From Clostridium frigidicarnis (lineage in GTDB: Bacteria; Bacillota; Clostridia; Clostridiales; Clostridiaceae): 64,000 nt of DNA. Of this stretch, positions 27,393 through 35,538 are shown in pieces (positions within the stretch are counted from its first letter, which is position 1; every line of letters begins with the position of its first letter). Made by a program: the position numbers and the translations under genes. The stretch is from contig NZ_FOKI01000005.1 in NCBI RefSeq assembly GCF_900111985.1, forward strand, positions 62,001 to 126,000. The letters are read 5' to 3'. Below the pieces are notes generated by a model. The model made no database searches. It was not told the DNA's origin and saw only the letters and a list, made by a program, of their open reading frames with translations.

Positions 27393-27487
27393 TAACAAAT
27401 TTGTAGTGACAAGTGATAAATTATGGATGGTTTTTCTGAACAATATGAAGAAAATCATCCTTAACTTTTAAATTGCAACTTGTCACT
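27393..27487. repeat. Palindromic intergenic element, copy D (tail-less)
   Basis: An inverted repeat of about 83 bp bounded by AGTGACAAGT (27405-27414) and ACTTGTCACT (27478-27487). The left flank CAAATTTGTAGTGACAAGT matches copy B (28704 onward) with one change. The ~50-nt conserved tail is absent. Confidence 0.7.
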
Positions 27488-27529
27488 GCTTAAAACTTGC
27501 AATGTTCATCTATAATAAATTTATCAATT

Positions 27530-28654
27530 TCATTGTTTATCTAATTGTAAATATTGATAATAATAGCACTGTATCTTTCCATTATACAATTTTCTATTTT
27601 TATCTGCCTTTTTCCCAAAATATGATTCAAATCTATCATAAGATGTTAAAACAAAAAACTTCCAATTATTTAATTTTTTATAATCAAATCCTAGTTTTTT
27701 ATATAACTCTTGAATTTCTCTCTCTTCTCCTATTCTTTCTCCATAAGGTGGGTTACTTATAACAAATCCATATGACTTTTTAGTAGTAAAATCATTATAA
27801 TCCATTTGTTGGAAACTTATATATTCATCTACTCCAGCCTTTCTGGCATTATCTCTAGCCACTCTTAAAATACCACCATCTATATCATAGCCTAATATTT
27901 GAACTTCTTTATCATTTATTGTATTTCTTGCTCCGTCTCTTACTTGATCCCATATATCTTTATCCATAGTTGGCCATTCTTCACATACAAACCTTCTATT
28001 AATTCCTGGTGCCATATTTTTAGCTATTAATGCTGCTTCTATTGCAATAGTACCTGATCCGCAGAATGGATCCATAAGTAAGTTTTCTCCATTCCATTTA
28101 CTTATTAAAACCAATGATGCTGCTAAAGTTTCTTTTAACGGTGCTACCCCTGCTAAAGCTCTATATCCTCTTTTGTGCAGCCCTGGTCCTGTTGTATCAA
28201 TAGTTAGTGTTACTATATCTTTAAGTATTGCTACTTCAATTTTATAAACTGGACCATCCTCATTAAACCAATCTGTATTGTATTTTCTCTTCATTGATTC
28301 TACAACAGCTTTTTTTACTATTGATTGACAATCTGGTACACTATGTAATGTTGATTTTATAGATTTACCTGTTACATGCATTTTACCGTCCTTAGGTATT
28401 AAATTTCCCCAATCAACATTTAAAGTTCCCTGGAACAACTCCTCAAAGCTTTCTGCTTTAAATTCCGCCATTTTTATAAGCACTCTATCTGCCGTTCTTA
28501 ACCAAGTATTACAAATAGCAACATCCATTTCATCTCCCTCGAATGTTACTTTTCCATTTTCTATTGTTAAGTCCTCATATCCTAGTTCTTTTAATTCTTT
28601 CGCTGTTATAGCTTCAATTCCAAATGTGCTAGTTGCTATTAAAGAAAAATCCAT
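27530..28654 (-). CDS. THUMP-domain RNA guanine-N2-methyltransferase (RlmL/YpsC type)
   Basis: 374 residues. An N-terminal ferredoxin-like/THUMP region (about 1-155) is followed by a class I methyltransferase with SAM motif LLMDPFCGSGTIAIEAALIA and catalytic motif SNPPYGERI. Relatives methylate G2445 of 23S rRNA (m2G). It is shorter than the Gram-negative RlmKL fusion and matches the Firmicutes YpsC length. It lies between repeat copies D and B, with no operon partner. Confidence 0.9.
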   Translation of the reverse strand: MDFSLIATSTFGIEAITAKELKELGYEDLTIENGKVTFEGDEMDVAICNTWLRTADRVLIKMAEFKAESFEELFQGTLNVDWGNLIPKDGKMHVTGKSIKSTLHSVPDCQSIVKKAVVESMKRKYNTDWFNEDGPVYKIEVAILKDIVTLTIDTTGPGLHKRGYRALAGVAPLKETLAASLVLISKWNGENLLMDPFCGSGTIAIEAALIAKNMAPGINRRFVCEEWPTMDKDIWDQVRDGARNTINDKEVQILGYDIDGGILRVARDNARKAGVDEYISFQQMDYNDFTTKKSYGFVISNPPYGERIGEEREIQELYKKLGFDYKKLNNWKFFVLTSYDRFESYFGKKADKNRKLYNGKIQCYYYQYLQLDKQ

Positions 28655-28703
28655 ATGTATCTAAACTCCTTTATGTAAAATTATCTTAATCTTCATTTTA
28701 AAG

Positions 28704-28857
28704 CGACAAATTTATAGTGACAAGTTGCGGTTGAAAACCACAGTTTTTCTAAAAAACATTTCTTTCTTATCACTTATCACTTGCAACTTTTTACTAATAA
28801 AAAACTATTTAATTCTAAATTTTATCACCATTTTAGAATCAAAAACTTTATACTTTC
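28704..28857. repeat. Palindromic intergenic element, copy B
   Basis: An inverted repeat bounded by AGTGACAAGTTGC (28716-28728) and GCAACTTTTTACT (28783-28795), containing GGTTGAAAACCACAG as in copy C. The tail at 28808-28857 includes a stem TTCTAAA/TTTAGAA around TTTATCACCAT. The tail ends 13 nt before the uraA terminator stem at 28871. Confidence 0.8.
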
Positions 28858-28870
28858 TTAGACATTAAAA

Positions 28871-28892
28871 TAAGTGAGGCAAACCTCACTTA
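28871..28892 (-). terminator. Intrinsic terminator after uraA
   Basis: A 9-bp stem (28871-28879 with 28884-28892) and a CAAA loop, followed on the minus strand by TTTTAATG. It lies 38 bp after the uraA stop. Confidence 0.8.
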
Positions 28893-28930
28893 TCTTATTA
28901 TATTACAAAAAGTTATATTAATATAGTATT

Positions 28931-30199
28931 TTATTCTTCAGTTCTACTCTTCTCTGGCAAAACAAGATTTAATATTACTCCAACTAATGTGGCAAGTGCA
29001 ACTCCTGAAAGTTCAACTCCTTTTATATTTATAACAGCACCACCTATACCTAAAACAACTATAACTGATACTATTATAAGATTCTTCTTTTTACCAAAGT
29101 CTATTTTATTTTCAACAAAAACTCTAAAACCTGATGATGCTATTATTCCAAATAACAATGTACTTACGCCACCCATAACTGGCATAGGTATATTCGCTAT
29201 TATCTGTGCTACTGGTCCTATAAATGAAAGTATGATAGCAATTACTCCTGCAAATCCTATTACCCATACACTATATACCTTAGTAATAGCCATTACTCCT
29301 ATGTTTTCACCATAAGTTGTATTTGGAGGTCCTCCAATCAAACCTGCAAAAATGGTTGCAACACCATCTCCAAGAAATGATCTATGAAGTCCTGGATCTT
29401 TTGTAAAATCCCTACTACAAACATTGTTTGTAACATACACATGGCCAATATGCTCCGCTAGTGTAACAAAAGCTACTGGTGCCATAAGCATTATAGCCTG
29501 AATGTTAAATGTAGGTCTAGTATACTCAGGAATTTGTATTAATTTTGCAGTTTTAATTGCCTCTATTGCTGTATCTGGAACAAGTCCTAATATAAGGGAT
29601 AATATATATCCAACAATCATAGCAATTAAAATAGGTATAACACCCAAAAATCCTTTAAAATACATGCTACCAAAAACAGCAATACCTAATGTCACTAAAG
29701 AAACTAAAATCCAGTAAAGTCTCGGTACATCCTTAAGCGCATCTGTAGTGAAATTTGGATTCATACCAGCCCAGTTAATAGCAACGCCTGCAAGTCCTAG
29801 TCCTATAACTATAACTACTGCACCAACTACAACTGGAGGTAATATTTTATCAATCCATCCACTACCAGTAAGCTTTACTATAAATGCTACAATTACATAT
29901 ATAACTCCTGCTGCTACAACTCCTGAGAGCATACTACTGGTGCCAAACTTTTCTGAAGCTGCAACCATAGGTGCTATAAATGCAAAGGATGAACCTATAT
30001 ATGCAGGCAATTTAGCCTTCGTACATATAATGTATAATAGGGTTCCTACACCACTAGAAAACAATGCTACTGATGGGCTTATCCCTGTAAGCATTGGCAC
30101 TAGAATCGTTGCTCCAACCATAGCAAATAAATGTTGCAAACTTAACGGTAAGGTCTTCCCTATAGGTAATCTTTCTTCTACATCGACAAAATTTTTCAT
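28931..30199 (-). CDS. uraA: Uracil permease (NCS2 family)
   Basis: 422 residues with 12-14 hydrophobic helices and family motifs: LQHLFAMVGATILVP near the N-terminus, VAFVTLAEHIGH and GGPPNTTYGENIGVMA in the middle. It imports uracil by proton symport. It follows pyrR by 51 bp, the pyrR-pyrP order of Firmicutes. A PyrR-type RNA hairpin directly before its ribosome binding site suggests pyrimidine-dependent control of translation. Confidence 0.94.
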   Translation of the reverse strand: MKNFVDVEERLPIGKTLPLSLQHLFAMVGATILVPMLTGISPSVALFSSGVGTLLYIICTKAKLPAYIGSSFAFIAPMVAASEKFGTSSMLSGVVAAGVIYVIVAFIVKLTGSGWIDKILPPVVVGAVVIVIGLGLAGVAINWAGMNPNFTTDALKDVPRLYWILVSLVTLGIAVFGSMYFKGFLGVIPILIAMIVGYILSLILGLVPDTAIEAIKTAKLIQIPEYTRPTFNIQAIMLMAPVAFVTLAEHIGHVYVTNNVCSRDFTKDPGLHRSFLGDGVATIFAGLIGGPPNTTYGENIGVMAITKVYSVWVIGFAGVIAIILSFIGPVAQIIANIPMPVMGGVSTLLFGIIASSGFRVFVENKIDFGKKKNLIIVSVIVVLGIGGAVINIKGVELSGVALATLVGVILNLVLPEKSRTEE

Positions 30200-30205
30200 G
30201 TTTTT

Positions 30206-30234
30206 CCTCCTCTTAATAACCTCACAGGGTTATT
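30206..30234 (-). promoter_or_regulatory. PyrR-type RNA hairpin abutting the uraA ribosome binding site
   Basis: On the minus strand AATAACC and GGTTATT (30228-30234 with 30215-30221) close a CTGTGA hexaloop. The segment CTGTGAGGTT fits the conserved CNGNGAGGYU of PyrR binding loops, with TTTAA upstream and AAGAGG downstream. The ribosome binding site AAGAGGAGG (30206-30214) starts at the base of the hairpin, and no terminator hairpin follows, so PyrR binding would be expected to block translation. The motif is seen; the mechanism is inferred. Confidence 0.65.
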
Positions 30235-30250
30235 TTAAAAAGCCTATTTT

Positions 30251-30787
30251 TTATTTTTCATATATCTTTACTGAATCTTCATTATCAAACTCAATAATTT
30301 CAACTGATACAATTTCCTCTTTTGATGTTGGTATATTCTTACCAACATAGTCTGCCCTTATAGGTAACTCTCTATGCCCTCTGTCTATAAGAACACCTAA
30401 TTGTATACTACTCGGTCTTCCTGAGTCCATAATAGCATCTATTGCAGCTCTTACAGTTCTTCCTGTATATAAAACATCATCTATTAATATAACTTTTTTG
30501 CCCTTTACATCTATCCCAATTTCTTTATTATTTACTGTTGGTAAATCACTTAATGTATCTAAATCATCTCTATATAATGTGATATCCACTTGTCCAACTT
30601 CTACATCTACACCCTCAAATTTCTTTATATTTTCAGCTATTCTTATGGCTATTGGATATCCTCTTCTTTTTATTCCAACCAGTACAATACCTTCTGTACC
30701 CTTATTTTTTTCTACTATTTCATGTGAAACTCTAACTAAACTTCTTCTTACAGCATCATTATCTAATAAAATAGTCTTTAATTTCAT
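30251..30787 (-). CDS. pyrR: PyrR bifunctional pyrimidine regulator / uracil phosphoribosyltransferase
   Basis: 178 residues from the ATG at 30787, with GAGGTGATTGTTT before it. The PRPP-binding motif [19 protein letters not shown] is at about 96-114. PyrR binds pyr mRNA leaders when UMP is high and causes attenuation. Its own leader carries a complete attenuator. It lies between rluD and uraA, the order seen in Bacillus and clostridia. Confidence 0.97.
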   Translation of the reverse strand: MKLKTILLDNDAVRRSLVRVSHEIVEKNKGTEGIVLVGIKRRGYPIAIRIAENIKKFEGVDVEVGQVDITLYRDDLDTLSDLPTVNNKEIGIDVKGKKVILIDDVLYTGRTVRAAIDAIMDSGRPSSIQLGVLIDRGHRELPIRADYVGKNIPTSKEEIVSVEIIEFDNEDSVKIYEK

Positions 30788-30824
30788 AAACAATCACCTC
30801 ATAAAATAATAACATAAAAATAAA

Positions 30825-30905
30825 AGTCTTACTCCAAAAGGAATAAGACTAAGAATACTCTTATAAATTACTCATTCCTTATGACTTCACAGAGCCACTT
30901 AAAGG
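30825..30905 (-). promoter_or_regulatory. pyrR leader: PyrR-dependent attenuator
   Basis: Three exclusive elements are visible on the minus strand. First, a PyrR-binding hairpin at 30877-30905 (CCTT/AAGG lower stem, GGCT/AGTC upper stem, CTGTGA hexaloop, TTTAA bulge). Second, a 10-bp antiterminator between 30871-30880 and 30838-30847 (one G-U pair). Third, an intrinsic terminator at 30825-30835 with 30840-30850, followed by a T-rich run. The antiterminator shares AAGG with the PyrR hairpin and shares its other arm with the terminator. Confidence 0.88.
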
Positions 30906-30919
30906 TTTATGTTTATAAA

Positions 30920-30948
30920 AGCATATCACATTTATTATATTATTTCAA
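30920..30948 (-). promoter_or_regulatory. Candidate pyrR promoter
   Basis: On the minus strand TTGAAA (30943-30948, inside the end of rluD) and TATGCT (30920-30925) are 17 bp apart. Transcription would start a few bases before the PyrR hairpin, as expected for an attenuator. Confidence 0.55.
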
Positions 30949-31857
30949 TTCATTTTTAAAAATAGTTAATACTTTTTGAAAGTATTCTGGTAATGGACTT
31001 TCAAATTCAATAAATTCATTTTTAGTAGGATGAATAAATCCTAAGACTTTAGCATGTAAAAGTTGTCCTGTTGCTTTAAATCTTTGTTTTTTATATCCAT
31101 AAACTGAATCACCGATTAAAGGATGACCTATATACGCCATATGAATCCTTATTTGGTGTGTCCTCCCTGTTTCTAAATTACATTTAACTAATGTAGCAGT
31201 TTTAAATCTCTCTATTACTTTATAATGAGTTATTGCATGTTTACCATTAGAAACTACAGCAAACTTAATTCTATCTGTTGGATGACGCCCTAAGTTTGTT
31301 TCTATTATTCCTTCTTCATCTTTAATTATACCCTCCACTAAAGCATAGTATTCTCTTTTCATTGAATGGGCTTTAAATTGCTCTGATAACTTATTGTGAG
31401 CATAATCATTCTTAGCAATAACTAGTACTCCTGATGTATCTTTATCTATCCTGTGGACTATTCCAGGTCTTATAACCCCATTTATACCTGATAAATCTTT
31501 ACAATGATTTAATAATGCATTTACTAAAGTTCCATTATAAACTCCTGCTGCTGGGTGCACAACCATTCCTTGAGGTTTATTAACTACAATTACATCACTA
31601 TCTTCATATAAAATATCCAATGGTATGTCTTCAGGTTCAACCCATAATTCTTTAGGTTCTGGTATATTTACAACTACCTTATCCTCTAATCTAAGTTTAT
31701 AATTGCTTTTAACATTTTTCTCATTGACTAATACTTGATTATCATCTATTAACCCTTGTATAAACGATCTAGATTTATCTTCTATTTTCTCATTAAGAAA
31801 CTTATCTATTCTTATACCAACATTGTTTTGTTCTATTAAAAAATTATTTCCTTCCAT
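30940..31857 (-). CDS. rluD: RluA/RluD family 23S rRNA pseudouridine synthase
   Basis: 305 residues. An S4 domain is at about 14-75 and the catalytic domain contains HRIDKDTSGVLVIAKN with the nucleophilic Asp. The C-terminal GRTHQIRIHMAYIGHPLIGD is diagnostic. The Bacillus counterpart is YlyB. The exact uridine target is not readable from the sequence. The start codon overlaps the lspA stop by one base. Confidence 0.93.
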   Translation of the reverse strand: MEGNNFLIEQNNVGIRIDKFLNEKIEDKSRSFIQGLIDDNQVLVNEKNVKSNYKLRLEDKVVVNIPEPKELWVEPEDIPLDILYEDSDVIVVNKPQGMVVHPAAGVYNGTLVNALLNHCKDLSGINGVIRPGIVHRIDKDTSGVLVIAKNDYAHNKLSEQFKAHSMKREYYALVEGIIKDEEGIIETNLGRHPTDRIKFAVVSNGKHAITHYKVIERFKTATLVKCNLETGRTHQIRIHMAYIGHPLIGDSVYGYKKQRFKATGQLLHAKVLGFIHPTKNEFIEFESPLPEYFQKVLTIFKNELK

Positions 31858-32303
31858 TATTTAACATCCTTTATTATATATATTGCAAGTAAAAACGTTC
31901 CTATAACTACTAATACATCCGCTATATTGAATGTGGGAAAATAATAAACATTTTTAAAGTGTACTAATATAAAATCCACAACGTAATTGTAGTAAATTCT
32001 ATCTATCAAATTCCCTATAGCTCCTGATATTATAAGTGCTAAACTTATTGTAAGAAGTTTATTATCCTTTCTATGTTTAAATAAAAATATAATCATACCT
32101 ATGATTAAAATTAATGCAAACAATGTAAGAAAAATAGTTTTTCCTTTAAAAATACCAAAAGCTGCTCCTCTGTTTTCTAAATATGACAGTTGAAAAAAAT
32201 TCTTTATTACAATTATATCTAATTGTTCTTTTAAAGTTCCTATAGCCCATAATTTAGATATTCTATCTAATATAATTCCTAATATTATTATAATTATTTC
32301 CAA
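31857..32303 (-). CDS. lspA: Lipoprotein signal peptidase (signal peptidase II)
   Basis: 148 residues, four transmembrane helices. The catalytic Asp pair is in GAIGNLIDRIYYNYVVDFI and the conserved Asn region is SYLENRGAAFGIF. It cleaves prolipoproteins such as the one at 23.4 kb after lipid attachment. It is coupled to rluD in the conserved lspA-rluD-pyrR order. Confidence 0.97.
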   Translation of the reverse strand: MEIIIIILGIILDRISKLWAIGTLKEQLDIIVIKNFFQLSYLENRGAAFGIFKGKTIFLTLFALILIIGMIIFLFKHRKDNKLLTISLALIISGAIGNLIDRIYYNYVVDFILVHFKNVYYFPTFNIADVLVVIGTFLLAIYIIKDVK

Positions 32304-32327
32304 AAGTCCCCATCCCCTTTAAGTTCT

Positions 32328-32936
32328 TTAATCTGGTAATTGCTTTTTATATTCTTCATTGCTAATAGCTTCGATTGGCTCTACATAAACTTCATCATTA
32401 TCATACTCATATTCTGGCACTCCATCAATGTAATTTATCCTATCAACACTTTGTAAACTGTCCTCACAGTCAAAATAAGTTTTATCTCTATAATCATTAA
32501 TCCCATAACTAAATGGATTTTTCAAAAATTCATCTTTATTAATTTTCGAAAGAACATTATCTGACTGTAATTCATTCTCTTTTTCTTGACATTTCACACA
32601 TTGATTTGCATAAGGCAAAAATTCTAATCTTTCCTTAGGTATATTTTTGCCACAGCCTTCGCATATTCCATACTTTTCATTTTCTATAGATTTTAATGCA
32701 GTTTCTATTTTATTAAGTATATGATATTCATTTCCCTTTATGGCTATAGACTTTTCTTTATTAAATAACTCTTCTCCTAAATCTCCTGTGTGATTATCGT
32801 ATGTTGATAATTCACTAGCAAATTCTTCATTTGAGTCAATGGCCTCATTTTCTTTTAATTGATCTATCAAAGCCTCAACCTTTTTTTTCTCTTTTATAAG
32901 CTTATTTTTAAAATAATCTTTTTCTATATTATTCAT
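32328..32936 (-). CDS. DksA/TraR-type zinc finger protein, YteA-like
   Basis: 202 residues. A helical N-terminal part with DNHTGDLGEELFNKEKS is followed by a four-Cys finger (CEGCGKNIPKERLEFLPYANQCVKC) at about 95-120 and a Tyr/Asp/Glu-rich C-terminal tail. YteA-like proteins occur in spore formers upstream of lspA; their role is not well defined. The tail contains YFDCEDSLQSVDRINYIDGVPEYEYDND, typical of the subfamily. It lies 24 bp upstream of lspA, so co-transcription is likely. Confidence 0.85.
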   Translation of the reverse strand: MNNIEKDYFKNKLIKEKKKVEALIDQLKENEAIDSNEEFASELSTYDNHTGDLGEELFNKEKSIAIKGNEYHILNKIETALKSIENEKYGICEGCGKNIPKERLEFLPYANQCVKCQEKENELQSDNVLSKINKDEFLKNPFSYGINDYRDKTYFDCEDSLQSVDRINYIDGVPEYEYDNDEVYVEPIEAISNEEYKKQLPD

Positions 32937-33030
32937 ATCACTTACTCCTTTGTAAATATAATTTTAAAATATAAAATTTATATTTTATATAATTACTCTT
33001 TACAATAGGATGATTTTTTATAACAATAAA

Positions 33031-33837
33031 CTATATAATTTTTTCCAATATTTTAACATTTTTTAAGATTTTCTCCATGCTTTCCATGTTAATAGTCTGT
33101 CTTGAATCTGATATAGCTTCTTCTGGATTTATATGACTTTCTATTATGAGTCCATCTGCACCTGCCATTATTCCAGCTAATGACATACTATGTACTAATT
33201 CTCTTAAGCCTGTACCATGGCTTGGATCTACAATTACAGGCAATCTATATTTTTCCTTTATATATGCTACTGCATTTAAATCTAAAGTGTTTCTTGTATA
33301 TGTTTCAAATGTTCTTATACCCCTTTCACAAAGTATTACATTTTCATTTCCCTCTCTCATTATATACTCAGCTGCATAGACCCATTCCTTTATTGACGCA
33401 CTCATGCCTCTTTTTAATATTATAGGTGCCTTAGTTCTACCTACTTCCTTAAGTAAAGAATAATTATACATATTTCTAGAACCAATTTGAATTATATCTA
33501 TGTAGTCTAATGCATATTCAACATCTCTTGTATCCATTATTTCAGTAGATACAATCATTCCTGTTTCTTTTCCAACAGATTTTAAAATTTCTAAACCTTG
33601 TTTTTCTAAGCCTTGAAAATCATAAGGAGACGTTCTTGGTTTAAATGCTCCTCCTCTTAATGCATGAACACCTATTTTTTTTAGCTTTACAGCTATATCT
33701 TTCATATTTTCATAGTTTTCCACTGCACAAGGTCCTGAAAATACAATTTTCTCTTTTTCACCTAATATTTTATTTCCTATCTTTATTTTTATATCACTAC
33801 CACTATTTTTTTCTACTAATAATTTATTCATCTTCAT
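33031..33837 (-). CDS. aroF: 3-deoxy-7-phosphoheptulonate (DAHP) synthase, AroA-beta/KDOPS-like type
   Basis: 268 residues from the ATG at 33837, with AGAAGGTGAAT before it. A TIM-barrel enzyme: FSGPCAVENYENM, RGGAFKPRTSPYDFQG, QIGSRNMYN, LKRGMS, CERGIRTFE and VDPSHGTG are all seen. It condenses PEP and erythrose 4-phosphate, the entry to aromatic synthesis. It lacks the N-terminal regulatory domain of some homologues, so feedback inhibition may be absent. Stand-alone, at the site where ileS lies in Bacillus. No T-box was found upstream. Confidence 0.95.
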   Translation of the reverse strand: MKMNKLLVEKNSGSDIKIKIGNKILGEKEKIVFSGPCAVENYENMKDIAVKLKKIGVHALRGGAFKPRTSPYDFQGLEKQGLEILKSVGKETGMIVSTEIMDTRDVEYALDYIDIIQIGSRNMYNYSLLKEVGRTKAPIILKRGMSASIKEWVYAAEYIMREGNENVILCERGIRTFETYTRNTLDLNAVAYIKEKYRLPVIVDPSHGTGLRELVHSMSLAGIMAGADGLIIESHINPEEAISDSRQTINMESMEKILKNVKILEKII

Positions 33838-33932
33838 ATTCACCTTCTGTATTTAAATTAAAAACCTTTAATTACCAACTAAATATTATCTTTTATAAAG
33901 TTATTTATGTAAAATCAAAGTTAATTCCAATT

Positions 33933-33941
33933 ATTATACCA
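33933..33941 (-). promoter_or_regulatory. Candidate extended -10 promoter of the DAHP synthase gene
   Basis: On the minus strand TGGTATAAT (33933-33941) is an extended -10 element about 95 bp upstream of the start; the -35 region is weak. The rest of the 33838-34115 gap is AT-rich, with no gene and no recognised riboswitch. Confidence 0.4.
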
Positions 33942-34115
33942 TATAACGTATATATGTATTGTATATGATAACATACTTTAAAACAGATAACAATTTATGT
34001 ATTTTACATTACAAATAAATATCAATGTAATAATAAAGTTATATTTCAATTAAAAAGTTATTATTATCATTATCTACTTTATTTATAATATTTATTTTAT
34101 CATAAATAATCAAGA

Positions 34116-34143
34116 AAAAACTCACTCAATTGAGTGAGTTTTT
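34116..34143 (-). terminator. Intrinsic terminator at the divIVA stop
   Basis: A near-perfect palindrome (34116-34129 with 34130-34143) overlaps the divIVA stop by two bases; GC content is in the centre, an A-run on one side and a T-run on the other. Confidence 0.8.
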
Positions 34144-34756
34144 ATGATTCATCTTTTATAAAAAAACTTTTTATAGCCTCTAAATCATCTTTCTTAAAAT
34201 CTTCTTCATTAACTTCATTAAGATTTAATGTTATAGGCTCTCCTAGCTCTATTTCTTTTTCTTCTATCTCTTTTTCTATAGGTGATCCTACATTATAATT
34301 TTTCACAAAATCTTTCTCCAAGTCATCAAAAGTTTCCAATTGAATTTGCATAAAGTTTCTAAATTTAGCTCTGAACTTTATAAATTCTTGTTTCATTTTA
34401 TCGTACTCTTGAGTTACTTGCATTACATCATTATGAGCTTTATCTATTATTTTTTGTGCTGTGTCATTAGCATTTCTTATAACAAACTCTGCTTCTTTTT
34501 TAGCTGAATCTTTAGCCTGTTCCGCTGCATTCTGTGCTAAAACTAAAGTGTTTTGTATTGTTGCTTCTATTTTAGTGTAATACTCTATTCTTTCATTCAT
34601 AGCAGCTATTTTTTCTTTTAAAGCTGCATTTTCTTTAAATAATGACTCATAATCTTCTACAACTTTATCTAAAAATTCATCTACTTCTTCTGGATTATAC
34701 CCTCTTATTATACGCTTAAATTCTTTATTATTTATATCCATTGGAGTTATTTTCAT
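34142..34756 (-). CDS. divIVA: Cell division protein DivIVA
   Basis: 204 residues. The N-terminal membrane-binding domain ITPMDINNKEFKRIIRGYNPEEVDEFLDKV is diagnostic, and extended coiled coils (about 30-160) follow. It marks negatively curved membranes at poles and septa and, in spore formers, helps chromosome anchoring. It is the last gene of the yggS-sepF-ylmH-divIVA run. Confidence 0.96.
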   Translation of the reverse strand: MKITPMDINNKEFKRIIRGYNPEEVDEFLDKVVEDYESLFKENAALKEKIAAMNERIEYYTKIEATIQNTLVLAQNAAEQAKDSAKKEAEFVIRNANDTAQKIIDKAHNDVMQVTQEYDKMKQEFIKFRAKFRNFMQIQLETFDDLEKDFVKNYNVGSPIEKEIEEKEIELGEPITLNLNEVNEEDFKKDDLEAIKSFFIKDES

Positions 34757-34768
34757 GGTATGTCACCT

Positions 34769-35536
34769 CTAATTATATTTTTTTACATTTAACTTAATTC
34801 TTCCACTAGAAGTACTTCCTAAAATACTTGAAAGCTTGAATTTTCCATATCCTCGTATTGTTATAGTGTCTCCCAAAGCTAACTCTTTACTCTTTTCATT
34901 AACTTCGCTATAATTAACCAATACTTTACCCTCTTTAAGTAATTTTTCACAATTTCCTCTTGATATCTTAGTTATTGCGCTAACCACACAATCTACTCTA
35001 AGAGACGTTGATATTGTGTTTAAGTCTTGAAAGTTTATTTTAGGAAGTTCTTTATAGTCCTTAACCTCTGATACATTACATGGAGCACTTGAAACAGATG
35101 TAATATTATCAATTATGTATTGAGAAACTTCTCTAATAACAGTTATAAATGCTTCATTATCATTAACTATTAAATCTCCAAACTTCTCTCTAACTATTCC
35201 TAATGATATTATAGCACCTAAAAAATCTCTATGACCCAATTTATGAAACTTAGATTTACATTTTATATTTAATATAACAAATGGCATATCATAATAACTT
35301 TCATGGTTAAATGCTATTACATTTCTTTCTGCCTCTTCAAATCCCCCTAGAAATGTAATATTCATATTATATTTCATATTAAGATTGTTTAATGTGTTGC
35401 AAACACTAGGTGGATAAAACTCGTTAGTATATAGAGGATAAGTCACCTTACCCGCTATATTTATTTTATCATATAGCAATGCTAAAGCATCCTTATCCTC
35501 AAATTTAAAACAGTTTATAAAATCTTTTTTATTCAT
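34769..35536 (-). CDS. ylmH: YlmH-type RNA-binding S4 domain protein
   Basis: 255 residues. The N-terminal two thirds match the YlmH photosystem-II-S4-like fold (FLGGFEEAERNVIAF, HRDFLGAIISLGIVREKFGDLI). The C-terminal S4 domain (about 180-245) includes RVDCVVSAITKISRGNCEKLLKEGKVLVN. Related YlmH proteins act in ribosome rescue. Its place between sepF and divIVA is conserved; ylmG, usually between them, is missing. Confidence 0.92.
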   Translation of the reverse strand: MNKKDFINCFKFEDKDALALLYDKINIAGKVTYPLYTNEFYPPSVCNTLNNLNMKYNMNITFLGGFEEAERNVIAFNHESYYDMPFVILNIKCKSKFHKLGHRDFLGAIISLGIVREKFGDLIVNDNEAFITVIREVSQYIIDNITSVSSAPCNVSEVKDYKELPKINFQDLNTISTSLRVDCVVSAITKISRGNCEKLLKEGKVLVNYSEVNEKSKELALGDTITIRGYGKFKLSSILGSTSSGRIKLNVKKYN

Positions 35537-35538
35537 TA

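Noticed and set aside
29748-30350. Open frame of 200 codons on the plus strand opposite uraA and pyrR
   Set aside because: Overlaps conserved uraA, the PyrR hairpin and pyrR coding sequence; no ribosome binding site.
32961-32990. AT-only palindrome after the DAHP synthase stop as a terminator
   Set aside because: The stem lacks any G or C and has almost no loop; it is likely chance in AT-rich sequence.
33838-34115. Possible T-box or amino-acid riboswitch upstream of the DAHP synthase gene
   Set aside because: No GGTGG-type T-box sequence or specifier loop pattern was found on the minus strand; the region is plain AT-rich DNA with a possible promoter.
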